Made by a program: the position numbers and the translations under genes. From contig NZ_CP021874.1 of assembly GCF_002197645.1 (NCBI RefSeq), positions 3,720,001 to 3,784,000 on the forward strand: DNA of 64,000 nt. The letters are read 5' to 3'. Below, in pieces: positions 52,060 through 63,099 of this stretch (position 1 is its first letter; every line of letters starts with the position of its first letter). Source of the stretch: Enterococcus wangshanyuanii. Its GTDB lineage: Bacteria; Bacillota; Bacilli; Lactobacillales; Enterococcaceae. The notes under the pieces were generated by a model that ran no database searches, was not told the origin of the DNA, and saw only the letters and a list, made by a program, of their open reading frames with translations.

Positions 52060-52974
52060 TCAGCGGATTTGTTCCACAACAACTTCCGAAATCAATTCAT
52101 TGATCAAATCAGCTGTTGCTAGATCATCTGAAAATGCTGTAGCACTTCCACACGCGATGCCCCATTTAAAGGCTTCGATAGGATCGTTATTTTTAGCAAA
52201 GGTACCAACAAATCCAGCGATCATGGAATCACCTGCACCAACTGAATTTTTCAAAGGTCGTTTTAAAACATTTGATTGATAGATGCCAGTAGGAGTGAAA
52301 AGTAACGCCCCATCTCCTGCCATGGAAATAATGGCATGTTTTGCGCCATTTGTTAATAAACGTTCACCAAAGGGCAAAATGTCTTCGATAGTTTGAAATT
52401 CTACGTTAAATAGTTCTGCTAACTCATGATTATTCGGTTTAACAAGTAATGGTTCCTGCGGCAATGCGTTCAGCAGATCGGCTCCTGTCGTATCAATAAT
52501 GAAATCCGTCTTTTTTTCTTTTACGATTTGAATCAACTCTTCATAGAAACCTTTACGTAGAGAAGCTGGGGTGCTGCCGGATAAAACCACGATATCGTCA
52601 GCTTGTACTGTACTTAAAATTTGTTTTAAGTTCTGCATTTCTTCATTGCTGACAGTAGGCCCAAGCCCATTGATCTCTGTTTCTTCATCAGATTTTAGCT
52701 TGATGTTGATTCGAGTATCCTCACCAACTGGTGTAAAATTCGTTTGAATTTTTTCTCGTGTCAGCCAGTCAGAAATGAAAGTTCCTGTAAAGCCTCCAAG
52801 AAAACCAAGTGCTGTCGATTCAGCATTGATGCGTTTTAAAATACGTGAAACGTTGATTCCTTTTCCCCCAGGAAGCTTAAAGTCTGCTGTCATACGATTC
52901 AAATCACCCAATTTAAGATCATCAACATGAACGATATAGTCGATCGAAGGGTTTAGTGTTACTGTGTAGATCAT
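52060..52974 (-). CDS. fruK: 1-phosphofructokinase
   Basis: 304 residues, PfkB family. LNPSIDYIVHVDDLKLGDLN, the PfkB signature 1 GGKGINVSRILKRI, and signature 2 with the catalytic base in NSVGAGDSMIAGFVG. It phosphorylates fructose-1-phosphate from FruA to fructose-1,6-bisphosphate. The ATG overlaps the fruR stop (ATGA, 52974-52971), so the two are translationally coupled. Confidence 0.95.
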   Translation of the reverse strand: MIYTVTLNPSIDYIVHVDDLKLGDLNRMTADFKLPGGKGINVSRILKRINAESTALGFLGGFTGTFISDWLTREKIQTNFTPVGEDTRINIKLKSDEETEINGLGPTVSNEEMQNLKQILSTVQADDIVVLSGSTPASLRKGFYEELIQIVKEKKTDFIIDTTGADLLNALPQEPLLVKPNNHELAELFNVEFQTIEDILPFGERLLTNGAKHAIISMAGDGALLFTPTGIYQSNVLKRPLKNSVGAGDSMIAGFVGTFAKNNDPIEAFKWGIACGSATAFSDDLATADLINELISEVVVEQIR

Positions 52975-53723
52975 TTTTTTGCCTCCTTAATGGTTGTTTT
53001 TTTCTGAAATTGTTCCAAGATATCAGGTGAACATTGGTTCGTCAGTATACTCACTGCTTCAAGATCAGTGACTTTTGTGAAAGTTATTTTATTCAGCTTT
53101 GTTTGATCGATCAACACATATGCTTCTTCAGCATGAGTGATGGCCAACTGTTTTAGTGCAGCTTCTTCAGGATCAGGAGTAGTTAAACCAAATTCTGGAT
53201 GTGCTCCATTCATACCCATAAAAACTTTATTGAAGCGAAAACGACTAAGCTGTTCTAAAGCAGTCGAACCTACGATTGCTTTCGTCGATAATTTTAATGA
53301 ACCACCTAAGATGATGGTGTTGACGTTTAAATCACCTAGCTTGGCGGCGTGATGCACAGAGTTCGTAACAACAGTAATCTTTTTGCCTGATAAAAAGGGC
53401 AGCATTTCTAGAGTGGTAGAACCAGCGTCTAAATAGATAACATCGCCATCTTGAACAAATGAACTCGCCAATTTAGCGATCATCTGTTTTTCTTGCGTGT
53501 TTTTGACTGATTTTTCCGTCATGTCTTGTTCGAAACCCAAATTCAAGATCCGTTTGGCGCCACCGTGAACACGCTCTAAAAATTCAGCTTCTTCCAATTC
53601 CTTTAAATCCCGTCGAATCGTTGATTCTGATGCATCTAATAAAAGAGCCAAATCTTGTGATTTTACAATTGGTTGTTGGTCAAGTAACCGCAAAATTGCT
53701 TGATGTCTTTCTTCTGTAAGCAT
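52971..53723 (-). CDS. fruR: DeoR-family repressor of the fructose operon
   Basis: 250 residues from ATG 53723, which has AAAGAGGTG upstream; the frame is open further up but without a ribosome site. N-terminal HTH: LTEERHQAILRLLDQQPIV, KSQDLALLLDASESTIRRDL. The C-terminal DeoR sensor domain holds YLDAGSTTLEMLPFL and VTNSVHHAAKLG. Fructose-1-phosphate or a similar sugar phosphate is the usual inducer. First gene of the operon, so autoregulated. Confidence 0.93.
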   Translation of the reverse strand: MLTEERHQAILRLLDQQPIVKSQDLALLLDASESTIRRDLKELEEAEFLERVHGGAKRILNLGFEQDMTEKSVKNTQEKQMIAKLASSFVQDGDVIYLDAGSTTLEMLPFLSGKKITVVTNSVHHAAKLGDLNVNTIILGGSLKLSTKAIVGSTALEQLSRFRFNKVFMGMNGAHPEFGLTTPDPEEAALKQLAITHAEEAYVLIDQTKLNKITFTKVTDLEAVSILTNQCSPDILEQFQKKTTIKEAKK

Positions 53724-53745
53724 TTTCACACCTCTTTCATTGAAC

Positions 53746-53797
53746 ATAATAGCACACTCAAATTCGTTATGCAATCAAAAACGGTCAAAAACAGTCA
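53746..53797 (-). promoter_or_regulatory. fruRKA promoter with tandem 10-bp repeats
   Basis: On the minus strand TTGCAT (53774-53769), 17 bp, TATTAT (53751-53746). Just upstream, plus-strand TCAAAAACGG, TCAAAAACAG and TCAGAAAGAT are three head-to-tail 10-bp repeats (53774-53803), one helical turn apart. They are likely FruR operators. Confidence 0.55.
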
Positions 53798-53901
53798 GAA
53801 AGATTCTTGAACCTTCAAAATGTTGGCAAGAGCCAAATCTATTATTTGACAAGAGCACGGGTTCTTGGCTTAATGTAGATAACAAAATCGGAGGGATGAG
53901 T

Positions 53902-55371
53902 ATGGGAGATCGTACGATATTGCAAGGATTTGAATGGTATTTACCAGCAGACGGCCTTCACTGGCAACGAGTGAAGGAGCTGGCAGAAAAACTACATAAA
54001 TCGGGATTCAACGGTATTTGGCTGCCGCCAGCTTATAAAGGAGCAAATGGGATCAACGATGTTGGTTATGCTCCGTATGATTTATACGATTTGGGTGAAT
54101 TTGATCAGAAAGGGACGATCTCAACAAAATATGGTACTAAGAATGATTATTTAGCGTGTATCAAATCATTAAAAGAAGCTGGAATCGAAGTATATGCTGA
54201 TATTGTATTTGATCATTTTATAGGCGCTGATGAGGAAGAAAACGTCTCTGCTATAAAATACCTTCCAGAAAATCGTAATGAAAAAATCAGTGGTGAAGAA
54301 GAAATCACGGCGTGGACGAAGTTTACGTTTCCAGGAAGAAAACAAATGTACAATGATTATATCTGGACATGGCGAAATTTTTCAGGTGTGGATTTTGATG
54401 ATCGCCGTAAGGACCATGGGATTTTTAATTTTGACGGAAAAGGCTGGAAAGACGATGTTGATAAGGAAAATGGCAATTATGATTACTTGATGGGCTGTAA
54501 TTTAGACTTGTCTTACCCTGAAACAGTCCAGCAGCTTAATAAATGGGGACAATGGTATCAAGCGTTGACTGATGTTGATGGATATCGTTTGGATGCAGTA
54601 AAGCATATTCAGTTTGACTATTTCGTCGACTGGTTACTAAATAGAAGAAAAGAAAAAGGGAAGGATCTATTTGTAGTTGGAGAATATTGGAATGGCGATA
54701 TAGAAAAATTACTCAATTATATCGATCAATCCGGCGCATTGATTTCTTTATTTGATGTTCCGTTACATTATCATTTGTATGAAGCGGCTAATTCAAATGG
54801 TCAATATGATATGCGGAATATTTTTGAAGGAACGTTAGTAAAAGAGCGTCCGGAGTGGGCGGTGACATTTGTCGATAACCATGATACTCAAAAAGGTCAA
54901 AGTTTGGAGTCATGGGTCGACGGCTGGTTTAAAGTTCATGCCTATGCATTGATTCTCTTGCGTAAGTCTGGAACACCTGTCGTCTTTTGGGGGGATCTTT
55001 TTGGAATTCCCAGCGAAAATGTAGAGCCCGTTGGCACAAAACTGAACTTGTTGTTAAAAATCCGAGAATCTTTAGCTTATGGTAATGAGCTGGACTATTT
55101 TGATGATCCAAATGTTGTTGGCTGGGTCAGAACGGGGGTTTTTGAAAACGAACAATCAGGTTTTGCTGTGATTATGACCAATGCTCAGTCTGGACAAAAG
55201 AATATGACGATCAGTGGGATTCATGCTGGAAAGACTTTCATCGATATTCTCGGAAATAATGCGGCAAAAATCATATTAGATGAAAAAGGGGCTGGAGATT
55301 TTCCTGTCAATGGTGGTGAGGTTTCCATCTATGTAAATGAAGAAATGGCTAAAAAAATAATGCATGAGTAA
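53902..55371 (+). CDS. cytoplasmic alpha-amylase, GH13
   Basis: 489 residues from ATG 53902, six bases after GGAGGG. No signal peptide, so it acts inside the cell on maltodextrin or glycogen-like substrates, as E. coli AmyA does. GH13 regions: I ADIVFDHFIG, II GYRLDAVKHI (nucleophile Asp), III FVVGEYWNGD (acid/base Glu), IV FVDNHDTQKG. The start DRTILQGFEWYLPADGLHW is that of the GH13_5 type. It is divergent from fruR; their upstream regions overlap. Confidence 0.94.
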   Translation: MGDRTILQGFEWYLPADGLHWQRVKELAEKLHKSGFNGIWLPPAYKGANGINDVGYAPYDLYDLGEFDQKGTISTKYGTKNDYLACIKSLKEAGIEVYADIVFDHFIGADEEENVSAIKYLPENRNEKISGEEEITAWTKFTFPGRKQMYNDYIWTWRNFSGVDFDDRRKDHGIFNFDGKGWKDDVDKENGNYDYLMGCNLDLSYPETVQQLNKWGQWYQALTDVDGYRLDAVKHIQFDYFVDWLLNRRKEKGKDLFVVGEYWNGDIEKLLNYIDQSGALISLFDVPLHYHLYEAANSNGQYDMRNIFEGTLVKERPEWAVTFVDNHDTQKGQSLESWVDGWFKVHAYALILLRKSGTPVVFWGDLFGIPSENVEPVGTKLNLLLKIRESLAYGNELDYFDDPNVVGWVRTGVFENEQSGFAVIMTNAQSGQKNMTISGIHAGKTFIDILGNNAAKIILDEKGAGDFPVNGGEVSIYVNEEMAKKIMHE

Positions 55372-55522
55372 ATGGGCCAACTATAAGTTGCTTTGTACTA
55401 GTGGATCAATTTTGACAAAAGTATTTTAGAAAAGTAGAGATTCCTCATAATCAGATAGAATGTTTCCATAGAATATGCTAAAGTTAATAAGTACTAAAAA
55501 AGCATTAAAAAGGAGAATGGAA

Positions 55523-56056
55523 ATGAAAAAAATGAAATTGGGGCTTGTTTTTGTTGTTATGGGAATGTTATTTATTAGTGGATGTGGAAACACAAGTACC
55601 AAATCAGCGAGTAGCGATGCTAGCAGCAGTAGTCAAAAAGAAAGTTCAGAGACTTCTACTAGTGAGGTGTTAGAATCTTCTTCAAGTGAGAGTCTTGAAA
55701 AGACAGATGAATCAGGCAACTCTAAAACCTTTAAATTGCTGATCGAAGGCGCTCAATCACAGGTTCCTAATTTGAAAAAGCAATATGAAGGGATGTACTC
55801 GGATATTTCAATCACTGAGGGAGAAGACAGTACGATCGTTTATACGTACACATTTGCAGAACAATCTGTTGCGGAAGTTGATGCAGAAGCATTAAAGCCA
55901 ACTTTAGTCAAAGGTCTAAAACCAGTGATCGATGGAGCGAAGTCGATCATCCCGGATGTTAAAATTCGAGCGATATTCTTAAATCCTGATGGTAGTGAAG
56001 TTCTTAATCTATTGATCACACAGGAAGATACAGATAGCGTTACCACTGAAGAGTAA
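55523..56056 (+). CDS. lipoprotein with Ser-rich linker
   Basis: 177 residues from ATG 55523 (AAGGAG seven bases upstream; ATG 55517 is too close). Signal peptide LGLVFVVMGMLFISGCG ends in lipobox ISGC. A Ser/Glu/Thr-rich linker (about 30-60) leads to a small domain with KTFKLLIEGAQSQVPNLKKQ and EGMYSDISI, and VYTYTFAEQSVAEVDAEAL. Resembles the many small DUF-type lipoproteins of enterococci. Function unknown. Confidence 0.8.
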   Translation: MKKMKLGLVFVVMGMLFISGCGNTSTKSASSDASSSSQKESSETSTSEVLESSSSESLEKTDESGNSKTFKLLIEGAQSQVPNLKKQYEGMYSDISITEGEDSTIVYTYTFAEQSVAEVDAEALKPTLVKGLKPVIDGAKSIIPDVKIRAIFLNPDGSEVLNLLITQEDTDSVTTEE

Positions 56057-56090
56057 CAAATAATAATACATTTTAATCATGTTAAATTCT

Positions 56091-56144
56091 GCTGAACTGA
56101 TCGAACCTATTGGGAATAATCAGTTCAGCTTTTGCGTTTTTTTT
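56091..56144 (+). terminator. lipoprotein gene terminator
   Basis: GCTGAACTGAT pairs with ATCAGTTCAGC around a 17-base loop, then TTTTGCG and a T8 run. Confidence 0.75.
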
Positions 56145-56152
56145 GGTATAAT
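56144..56152 (+). promoter_or_regulatory. pcrA extended -10 promoter
   Basis: TGGTATAAT (TGnTATAAT) directly follows the T-run of the preceding terminator. The -35 is weak. Confidence 0.55.
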
Positions 56153-56186
56153 AGATAAGATTGAAAAAAGAGAGAGGACGTTGATG

Positions 56187-58430
56187 ATGGCACAAGAAAA
56201 CGCCTTGATCCAAGGTATGAATCCAAAGCAAAAAGAAGCTGTTTTGCATACAGAAGGCCCTTTATTAGTTATGGCTGGAGCAGGAAGTGGAAAGACGAGA
56301 GTTTTGACTCATCGTATCGCTTACCTGATCGAAGAAAAAGATGTGAATCCCTGGAATATTTTAGCGATCACATTCACCAATAAAGCCGCAAAAGAAATGC
56401 GGGAACGGGTAGGAAAATTACTTGAAACTGGCGGCAATGACGTTTGGGTTTCAACTTTCCACTCGATGTGTGTTCGGATTTTACGTAGAGATGTAGACCA
56501 TATTGGCTACAATCGCAATTTTACGATCATCGATACCTCTGAACAGCGGACATTGATGAAACGAATTTTGAATGAGCTGAATATCGATGTGAAAAAATAC
56601 GATCCACGCTCCATTCTAGGGACGATCAGTAACGCAAAAAATGAATTACAGACACCGGAAAAAGTGGAAGAGCTGCAAGGCACACCTTATGAAGAGGTCG
56701 TAGCTAAGTGCTATAAAATGTACCAAAAAGAACTAAGAAATAATCAATGTATGGATTTTGATGACTTGATCATGAACACGATTCGCCTGTTCAATGAGCA
56801 TCCTGATTCTCTTGAATACTATCAAAATAAATTTCACTATATCCATGTGGATGAGTACCAAGATACCAACCATGCGCAATATACCTTGGTCAATATGCTA
56901 GCGGCACGCTTTAAAAATCTTTGTGTTGTTGGTGATGCTGATCAAAGTATTTATGGTTGGCGTGGAGCTGATATGCAGAATATCCTGGATTTTGAAAAGG
57001 ATTATCCCAATGCCAGTGTGATTTTACTTGAACAAAATTATCGTTCGACGAAAAAAATCCTTGATGCTGCAAACAATGTCATCAAAAATAACCGTAATCG
57101 CCGAGATAAAAGTTTATGGACTGAAAATACAGATGGTGAGAAAATCGTTTATTATCGTGGAGATAATGAGCGGGATGAAACACAGTTCATTGTTGGGCAA
57201 ATTCAAAAAGAAATGCGTGAAAAAGACCGAATTTATGGTGATTTTGCAGTGCTATATCGTACGAATGCTCAGTCACGTGTCATGGAAGAAATGCTGTTGA
57301 AATCGAATATTCCTTATACGATGGTTGGCGGACATAAGTTCTATGATCGTAAAGAGATCAAAGATATTTTAGGGTATTTGAATATTATTTCTAATTCAAT
57401 GGACTCACTTAGCTTTGAGCGTGTAGTGAACGAGCCTAAACGTGGGATCGGCAAAAGCTCTGTTGAAAAATTACGAAGCTTTGCGCAAATGCATGGCTGG
57501 TCTTTACTAGAAGCTGCTCAAAATGTCGATTTAGCGAATATTACTGGTAAAGCAGGGAAAGAATTAGGCAATTTTGGCTTGATGATCCAGGATTTAACAC
57601 AGATGATCCCTTACTTGACGATTACAGAATTAGTCAAAGAAGTTTTAGAACGCAGCGGCTACCGTGAAGAATTGGTCAGACAAAACAATTTAGAGTCTCA
57701 AGCACGATTAGAAAACTTGGATGAGTTTTTAACAGTGACCCAAGAATTTGATAAACGCTATGAACGACAAGGTGAAGAAGAAGCGGATGCACCAGAAGAA
57801 AAATTAGCTGTTTTCTTAAATGATCTAGCCTTGGTTTCCGATTTAGATAACTTAGAAGAAAGCACTTCCCAAGTAACCTTGATGACGTTACACGCGGCTA
57901 AAGGCTTGGAATTCCCAGTCGTCTTTCTGATTGGGATGGAAGAAGGCGTCTTTCCGCTTTCAAGAGCGATGCTGGAAGAAAGTGAGCTTGAAGAAGAACG
58001 TCGTCTTGCGTATGTAGGAATCACGCGAGCAGAAGAAATTTTATATATTTCTAATGCTTTTTCTCGGACGTTATATGGAAAAACGCAATATAATCGTCCA
58101 AGCCGTTTTCTGGATGAAATCGATGAAGAATTGATGGACCAGCAAGGTTCGATCGCAGCCCCGAAAGCACCTGCAAGAACGTTTGAACCGAAGGTCTTTA
58201 AGCCAGCTTATACACAACCGACAAAACAACCTGTAACAGACAAGGTTGCAAGCGGCGGCGAAGCGATGGCTTGGAAAGCTGGAGACAAAGTGAAGCATAA
58301 AGCTTGGGGAACAGGAACAGTGGTTCGAGTGGGTGGTACAGCGAAAGATTTGGAATTGGACGTGGCATTTCCGGAAAAAGGAATCAAACGATTACTGGCG
58401 GCATTTGCTCCGATTGAGAAAATATCTTAG
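56187..58430 (+). CDS. pcrA: ATP-dependent DNA helicase PcrA (UvrD family)
   Basis: 747 residues from ATG 56187 (an adjacent ATG at 56184 is possible), with GAGAGGACG upstream. SF1A helicase: Q motif [20 protein letters not shown], Walker [12 protein letters not shown], motif Ia [11 protein letters not shown], Walker B VDEYQDTN, motif [17 protein letters not shown], motif IV EQNYRS, motif [15 protein letters not shown], motif [13 protein letters not shown]. The C-terminal tail is the Tudor-like RNA-polymerase-binding module ([19 protein letters not shown]). 3'-5' helicase for repair and replication-conflict removal. ligA follows after a hairpin array. Confidence 0.97.
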   Translation: MAQENALIQGMNPKQKEAVLHTEGPLLVMAGAGSGKTRVLTHRIAYLIEEKDVNPWNILAITFTNKAAKEMRERVGKLLETGGNDVWVSTFHSMCVRILRRDVDHIGYNRNFTIIDTSEQRTLMKRILNELNIDVKKYDPRSILGTISNAKNELQTPEKVEELQGTPYEEVVAKCYKMYQKELRNNQCMDFDDLIMNTIRLFNEHPDSLEYYQNKFHYIHVDEYQDTNHAQYTLVNMLAARFKNLCVVGDADQSIYGWRGADMQNILDFEKDYPNASVILLEQNYRSTKKILDAANNVIKNNRNRRDKSLWTENTDGEKIVYYRGDNERDETQFIVGQIQKEMREKDRIYGDFAVLYRTNAQSRVMEEMLLKSNIPYTMVGGHKFYDRKEIKDILGYLNIISNSMDSLSFERVVNEPKRGIGKSSVEKLRSFAQMHGWSLLEAAQNVDLANITGKAGKELGNFGLMIQDLTQMIPYLTITELVKEVLERSGYREELVRQNNLESQARLENLDEFLTVTQEFDKRYERQGEEEADAPEEKLAVFLNDLALVSDLDNLEESTSQVTLMTLHAAKGLEFPVVFLIGMEEGVFPLSRAMLEESELEEERRLAYVGITRAEEILYISNAFSRTLYGKTQYNRPSRFLDEIDEELMDQQGSIAAPKAPARTFEPKVFKPAYTQPTKQPVTDKVASGGEAMAWKAGDKVKHKAWGTGTVVRVGGTAKDLELDVAFPEKGIKRLLAAFAPIEKIS

Positions 58431-58432
58431 GT

Positions 58433-59012
58433 TGTACAGAATGGACATTAGGAAAAAGAGAGAGTCATTGTGAAAAAACGAGTCACGAAGTCAATTTTCT
58501 ATTTTCTAGTAGAGACTGCACGGCTCATTCCACATCTATCGTTATCCAGCTGCATGAGCCAGTCTCTCGAGAAAAAGATAAAGCCTAAATGAGGTGAAAA
58601 GCACCTCATTCATGTTTTCCTATTTTCTAGTCGAGACTGAACGGCTCATTCCACATCTATTGTTATCCAGTTGCACAAATCAATCCTTAGGAAAATAGAC
58701 AAATTGTCAGTGTGACAAAAAACGTCACAAAGTCAATTTCCTAATTTTCTACAGGATTAAACGATTTGTTCCGCATCTATCGTTATCCAGCTGCACAAGC
58801 CAACCTCTCGGAAAAAAGACAAAAATAGAGTGAGACAAAAAGCGTCTCAATCTATTTTTCCTATTTTTCAGTCGAGGTTAAACGGCTTGTTCCGCTTTTA
58901 TCGTTATCTAGCTGCACAGGTCAGCCTTTCTGGAAAAAGATAAAAATGAATTGTGGCAAAAAGCGCCACATTTCATTTTTCCTATTTTCCGTTCAAGGCT
59001 AAGCGACCTGTT
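58433..59012 (+). repeat. array of five ~120-bp covarying hairpin repeats before ligA
   Basis: One degenerate unit (58433-58539) and four good ones. Tips: TGAGGTG/CACCTCA (58590-58608), TGTGAC/GTCACA (58711-58729), TGAGAC/GTCTCA (58831-58849), TGTGGC/GCCACA (58952-58970), so the period is 120-121. Outer arms: ATGAGCC/GGCTCAT, CAAATC/GATTTG, CAAGCC/GGCTTG, CAGGTC/GACCTG. Second-layer arms AGTCTC/GAGACT, AATCCT/AGGATT, AACCTC/GAGGTT and AGCCTT/AAGGCT also covary. Each unit begins GTTATC(C/T)AG and ends with TTCCGC or TTCCAC. Confidence 0.93.
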
Positions 59013-59028
59013 CCGCTTTTAAATTTAG

Positions 59029-61080
<2,052 letters not shown>

Positions 61081-61165
61081 GAGTAGCTATATCGCTAAAT
61101 TATCACAATTTTTTTCAATTATAAGTGATTTTCTTTGGTCTCTAGCCAATTTTCTTAGAATTTTA

Positions 61166-61301
61166 TGATAGAATAAGGAAAAAGCTGTTTTATCAAACGA
61201 AATGATTCATTTAACAGTATAAATTTGAACGAAAGAACTCTAGCAAGTTTGTGTTCTATTTGCAGCTTAATTGCTTCTATAGAACCTGCTTGGCGGAGTT
61301 C
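61166..61301 (+). promoter_or_regulatory. gatCAB promoter and structured leader
   Basis: TGATAGAAT (61166-61174) is an extended -10. In the leader, GAACTC (61235-61240) pairs with GAGTTC (61296-61301), GCAAG with CTTGg, and GTTCTAT (61253-61259) with ATAGAAC (61279-61285), building a long interrupted hairpin. No T-run and no T-box motif follow. Confidence 0.5.
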
Positions 61302-61324
61302 TTCTAAAGGAAAGAAGGGTACCC

Positions 61325-61630
61325 ATGGCAATTAGTGAAGAACAAGCAAAACACGTAGCAAAATTATCAAAACTAGCATTTTCCGATGGAGAATTGAAAG
61401 ATTTTACTGATCAATTAGGTAAAATCATCGATATGGTGGAATTATTAGAAGAAGTAGATACAGAGGGCGTACCTTTTACGTCTAACGTCGCACATTCGAT
61501 CAATGTGATGCGTGAAGACAATGCGATACCAGGAATGAACCGCGATGAATTAATGAAGAACGTACCGGAATCAGAAGATGGCTATATCAAAGTGCCAGCA
61601 ATTATCGACAATGGGGAGGCTGGTGCATAA
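61325..61630 (+). CDS. gatC: Asp-tRNA(Asn)/Glu-tRNA(Gln) amidotransferase subunit C
   Basis: 101 residues, usual GatC length. [20 protein letters not shown] at the start, [19 protein letters not shown], and the extended tail [16 protein letters not shown]. It stabilises GatA and bridges to GatB. AAAGAAGGG precedes the ATG. Its stop overlaps the gatA ATG by one base (TAATG). Confidence 0.96.
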   Translation: MAISEEQAKHVAKLSKLAFSDGELKDFTDQLGKIIDMVELLEEVDTEGVPFTSNVAHSINVMREDNAIPGMNRDELMKNVPESEDGYIKVPAIIDNGEAGA

Positions 61631-63099
61631 TGGAAAAATTATACGATAAGTCACTAACAGAACTGCATAATTTATTGGTATCAAAAGAAATTACTGCTAC
61701 AGATCTAACACATGCAACATTGGACCGCATCAAAGAAACAGAGAAAGATGTCGACTCATTCATTACAATCAATGAAGAAAAAGCGTTAGATTTAGCGAAA
61801 GCAATTGATTTGAAAGGGATCACTGAATCAAATCCATTAGCTGGAATTCCTATCGGTATCAAAGACAATATCGTCACAAAAGATATTTTAACAACGGCTG
61901 CATCAAAAATGCTGCATAATTTCAATCCGATTTATGATGCAACAGTAATGGATAAACTGTACCAAGCAGATATGATCCCTGTTGGTAAATTAAACATGGA
62001 TGAATTTGCCATGGGTGCAAGTACAGAAACATCATATTTCAAACAAACAAAAAATGCTTGGGATCATTCAAAAGTTCCTGGCGGTTCTTCAGGTGGTTCG
62101 GCAGCAGCAGTTGCAGCGGGACAAATTCCGGTTTCTTTAGGAAGCGATACAGGTGGAAGTATTCGCCAACCAGCTTCATTCAACGGAATCGTTGGTATGA
62201 AGCCAACATACGGACGTGTATCTCGATTTGGTTTGATCGCCTTTTCTTCAAGCTTAGACCAAATCGGTCCAATGACTAGAAATGTTCAAGACAATGCTCT
62301 AGCGTTGAACGCAATCAGCGGGTTTGATGAAAAAGACGGCACTTCTGCTGGCGTATCCGTTCCTGATTTTACTACAGGTTTAACAGGGGATATCAAAGGT
62401 ATGAAAGTTGCTTTACCAAAAGAATATCTTGGTGAAGGAGTCGATGCTGGTGTTCGTGACGCTGTCCTTAAAGCGGCAGAAACATTTAAAGCACTAGGTG
62501 CAACAGTTGAAGAAGTTAGCTTACCACATTCAAAATATGGTGTAGCTGTTTATTATATCATCGCTTCTTCAGAAGCAAGTTCAAACTTACAACGTTTTGA
62601 CGGTATCCGTTATGGTTACCGCTCTGAAAATGTTAAAAACCTTGAAGATGTGTATGTGAATTCACGTTCTGAAGGTTTCGGTATTGAAGTAAAACGCCGT
62701 ATTATGCTCGGAACATTCTCATTAAGTGCGGGCTATTATGACGCTTATTTCAAAAAGGCAGGTCAAGTTAGAACCTTGATTAGACAAGATTTCGATAAAG
62801 TATTCGAATCGTATGATATTATCATTGGCCCAGCATCACCGACCGTTGCTTTTGGGTTAGGTGAAAACATCAATGATCCAATCACGATGTATATGAATGA
62901 CTTATTGACGATTCCAGTAAACTTAGCTGGTTTACCTGGAATGTCCGTACCAGCTGGCTTCTCAGAAGGCTTGCCAGTCGGCTTACAAATCATCGGCAAA
63001 GCATTCGATGAAAGTACGATGTATAAAGCAGCTTACGCATTTGAACAAGCAACAGATTTCCACACGAAAAAACCTGTGATCTTAGGGGGGAATGACTAA
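61630..63099 (+). CDS. gatA: Asp-tRNA(Asn)/Glu-tRNA(Gln) amidotransferase subunit A
   Basis: 489 residues, amidase signature family. Triad: Lys in [12 protein letters not shown], cis-Ser and Ser in [16 protein letters not shown] and [20 protein letters not shown]. It frees ammonia from glutamine for GatB to amidate Glu-tRNA(Gln). GGGGAGG lies inside gatC. Its stop overlaps gatB by one base. Distinct from the AS amidase at 20641. Confidence 0.97.
   Translation: MEKLYDKSLTELHNLLVSKEITATDLTHATLDRIKETEKDVDSFITINEEKALDLAKAIDLKGITESNPLAGIPIGIKDNIVTKDILTTAASKMLHNFNPIYDATVMDKLYQADMIPVGKLNMDEFAMGASTETSYFKQTKNAWDHSKVPGGSSGGSAAAVAAGQIPVSLGSDTGGSIRQPASFNGIVGMKPTYGRVSRFGLIAFSSSLDQIGPMTRNVQDNALALNAISGFDEKDGTSAGVSVPDFTTGLTGDIKGMKVALPKEYLGEGVDAGVRDAVLKAAETFKALGATVEEVSLPHSKYGVAVYYIIASSEASSNLQRFDGIRYGYRSENVKNLEDVYVNSRSEGFGIEVKRRIMLGTFSLSAGYYDAYFKKAGQVRTLIRQDFDKVFESYDIIIGPASPTVAFGLGENINDPITMYMNDLLTIPVNLAGLPGMSVPAGFSEGLPVGLQIIGKAFDESTMYKAAYAFEQATDFHTKKPVILGGND

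Noticed and set aside
61081..61324. T-box riboswitch before gatCAB
   Set aside because: No T-box sequence (AGGGTGGnACCGCG) and no terminator/antiterminator pair.
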